Below, one piece after another: positions 62,553 to 64,000 of a stretch of 64,000 nucleotides of DNA (the stretch's first letter is position 1; every line of letters starts with the position of its first letter). The DNA comes from Trichomonas tenax. Taxonomy: Eukaryota > Parabasalia > Trichomonadida > Trichomonadidae. The notes below the pieces were generated by a model. That model was given only the letters and a program-made list of their open reading frames with translations, was not told the origin of the DNA and searched no databases. The position numbers were made by a program, and so were the translations under genes. The stretch is from positions 1 through 64,000 of the forward strand of contig JALKBU010000109.1 of the NCBI GenBank assembly GCA_023091735.1, given 5' to 3'.

Positions 62553-64000
62553 ATGATGTTCACGAATCTTGCGATTGCCAATACTTATGGATACAGCACA
62601 AAGAAAATTAGTAAGTATTTGGAGAACCTCGATAGGGGAGTCGTGGCAGTGCGTTCGGGAAGCTCGAGTTCATTCATTTCCTGGAGATATCTCATAACTG
62701 ATGATGACAATATAGCATTTAATGTATATCGCCGTGATGAAAACAATGATGTTGTTAAACTGAATACAGAACCGATAACTGATGTTACTCATTTTTACGA
62801 TAATTCACATGTCAAGTCAAAAACCTTTAAATACTTTATTGGATCAATAGTAGAGGGCACAGAAGTCGAAAATAGTACAGAATTCGAACTACAAGCCAAT
62901 ACTCCCAGTATTCCGTGTATTCGTATTCCGATCAGAAATGGAACCAGATTTAGAACACTCTGGTTCGGTGATATCAATGGAGATGGTAAACTTGATTTCG
63001 TTCTTGCAAGAGATCACGAAGACATGCAAAGGATTGAAGCATATTTGCACGATGGAACATTTCTTTGGGAAATAAATCTTGGACACAATAGTATTAATAA
63101 GAATCACATTGAACCCGGAGCAACTACAGTAAATGTCGGACAAGTTGATGGTATAAGCATATTTGATTTGAATGGAGATGGGAAAGCAGAAGTCTATATT
63201 CACATCGCAAATAATGTAACATTTGGTGATGGATATGTTTTTACAAATTCAAATGATGACGAGCAATGGATTGCATGTATAGATGGAATGACTGGAAAGC
63301 TATTACACAAGGTCAAAATTCCTGATATTTTCATAGAACATGGCCCAATGGCAGCACAATTTGGAATTGGATGGTTTGACCTCAATCGGCCTTCACTTGC
63401 AGTATCAATGAAAAATCGTGATTCAAAATTGTATTTCCATACTATTGTTGCAATATTTGGGTTCAATGATGACAATGAATTTGTTATGAGGTGGTATTTC
63501 ACACCTGACAGCGATCCAAAATACATTTGTCCCGAAGGACATGCAATTCGAATTGCTGATGCAAATTATGATGGAATTGATGAAATTCATCATATAGGAT
63601 ATGCTCTGAATGGAAATGGAACACTTATATTCGACCTTGGAAATCAAAAAATTAAGCACGGTGATCGTTTCTATGTCGCAAAATTTAACAAAAACGACAC
63701 AACAATGAGCGGATATGGAATTCAGCAAAATAATCCAAATCTAATTTATGAATACTATTATAATGCATCTACAGGAGAAATAAAATGGATACACTATGGT
63801 CCTAAGGTTCATGATGTTGGAAGAGGCAATGCTGCAGATTTTGATCCAACGCATGATGGATTTGAAGTATTTTCATTTAGCGGAATGTTTAATGCAAAAA
63901 CTAACCAAAAGATTGCTGATAATGTCACTGACTCACTGTGGCCGAGCAACAATATATTCTGGGATGGAACTTTAATTACCGCATGCTACAATAGAGGTTA
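62553..64000 (+). CDS. Rhamnogalacturonan lyase, polysaccharide lyase family 11 (5' complete, runs off the right edge)
   Basis: An uninterrupted 482-codon frame. PL11 enzymes such as Bacillus YesW/YesX cut rhamnogalacturonan I of pectin by beta-elimination on an eight-bladed propeller that binds calcium. Matching landmarks in order: LENLDRGVVAV and FISWRYL (residues 23-46), FGDINGDGKLDFVLARD (137-153), FLWEINLG, FDLNGDGKAEVYIHIAN (203-219), CIDGMTGKLL, FDLNRPSLAVSMKNRD, PEGHAIRIADANYDGIDEI (326-344), STGEIKW and HDVGRGNAADFDPTHDGFEV (419-438). The D-x-N/D-x-D-G loops are the calcium/FG-GAP type. No clear signal peptide follows the ATG, so secretion is uncertain. Codon use is AT-rich like neighbours. 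Bacterial origin by lateral transfer is inference. Confidence 0.88.
   Translation, partial: MMFTNLAIANTYGYSTKKISKYLENLDRGVVAVRSGSSSSFISWRYLITDDDNIAFNVYRRDENNDVVKLNTEPITDVTHFYDNSHVKSKTFKYFIGSIVEGTEVENSTEFELQANTPSIPCIRIPIRNGTRFRTLWFGDINGDGKLDFVLARDHEDMQRIEAYLHDGTFLWEINLGHNSINKNHIEPGATTVNVGQVDGISIFDLNGDGKAEVYIHIANNVTFGDGYVFTNSNDDEQWIACIDGMTGKLLHKVKIPDIFIEHGPMAAQFGIGWFDLNRPSLAVSMKNRDSKLYFHTIVAIFGFNDDNEFVMRWYFTPDSDPKYICPEGHAIRIADANYDGIDEIHHIGYALNGNGTLIFDLGNQKIKHGDRFYVAKFNKNDTTMSGYGIQQNNPNLIYEYYYNASTGEIKWIHYGPKVHDVGRGNAADFDPTHDGFEVFSFSGMFNAKTNQKIADNVTDSLWPSNNIFWDGTLITACYNRG

Noticed and set aside
62795..63728. Minus-strand frames of 60-108 codons opposite the PL11 gene
   Set aside because: The plus frame has clear family motifs and runs the full length; the minus frames do not.
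1..64000. tRNA, rRNA, CRISPR arrays and introns
   Set aside because: I saw no GGTTCGAATCC-type T-arm, no spaced short repeats and no trichomonad intron 3' signal (ACTAACACACAG); a covariance-model scan would settle small RNAs.

Overview
The window looks like chromosomal DNA of a trichomonad (Parabasalia), most like Trichomonas vaginalis or a close relative. The genome is AT-rich and the genes I can delimit have no visible introns. Many start codons sit 0-15 nt downstream of a TCA-Py-(A/T) initiator (Inr), the hallmark core promoter of T. vaginalis; the L37 gene has the alternative M3 + M5 (CCTTT) arrangement instead. The gene content also fits: a BspA-like LRR family, a giant coiled-coil gene of the 'viral A-type inclusion' type, metacaspases, and a phage-like tail-fibre gene at the left edge of the kind expected in a Maverick/Polinton element. 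The species call is inference.

Layout. 1-2.3 kb: 3' part of a tail-fibre-like gene and the non-coding end of a probable mobile element, including a long hairpin. 2.9-5.1 kb: a coiled-coil protein and the p23 co-chaperone. 6.1-10 kb: decayed genes (unknown coiled-coil protein, MATE transporter, membrane protein). 10.3-14.1 kb: a small hypothetical gene, a metacaspase homologue lacking both catalytic residues, and Sec24. 15.1-26.3 kb: one 3708-residue coiled-coil protein. 27-31.6 kb: a small intact gene, then broken genes (E/K-rich protein, two BspA-like copies, a GNAT acetyltransferase). 32-41.9 kb: mostly intact housekeeping genes (RRM/proline-rich protein, ARM-like protein, ribosomal protein L37, bromodomain protein, coiled-coil protein, active-type metacaspase, spliceosomal SF3B6/p14, LRR protein). 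42-49.4 kb: pseudogenes (PLAC8, DOCK-type GEF, ZNFX1-like helicase). 49.5-56.6 kb: a large PH-BEACH-WD40 protein. 57.3-61.2 kb: a deubiquitinase fragment, an intact polytopic membrane protein, METTL5 rRNA methyltransferase and a broken MFS transporter. 62.5 kb to the right edge: an uninterrupted PL11-type rhamnogalacturonan lyase reading frame that runs off the window.

The genes do not form an operon-like pathway. The window mixes conserved housekeeping functions (translation, splicing, secretion, chaperone) with lineage-specific and decaying family members. The most notable signals are the probably laterally acquired PL11 pectin lyase, a pseudo-metacaspase in the same window as an apparently active, lipid-anchored metacaspase, the phage-like tail fibre with its hairpin-bearing flank, nested repeats in the giant coiled-coil gene, and pseudogenes broken mainly by in-frame stops while their promoter Inr is still present.
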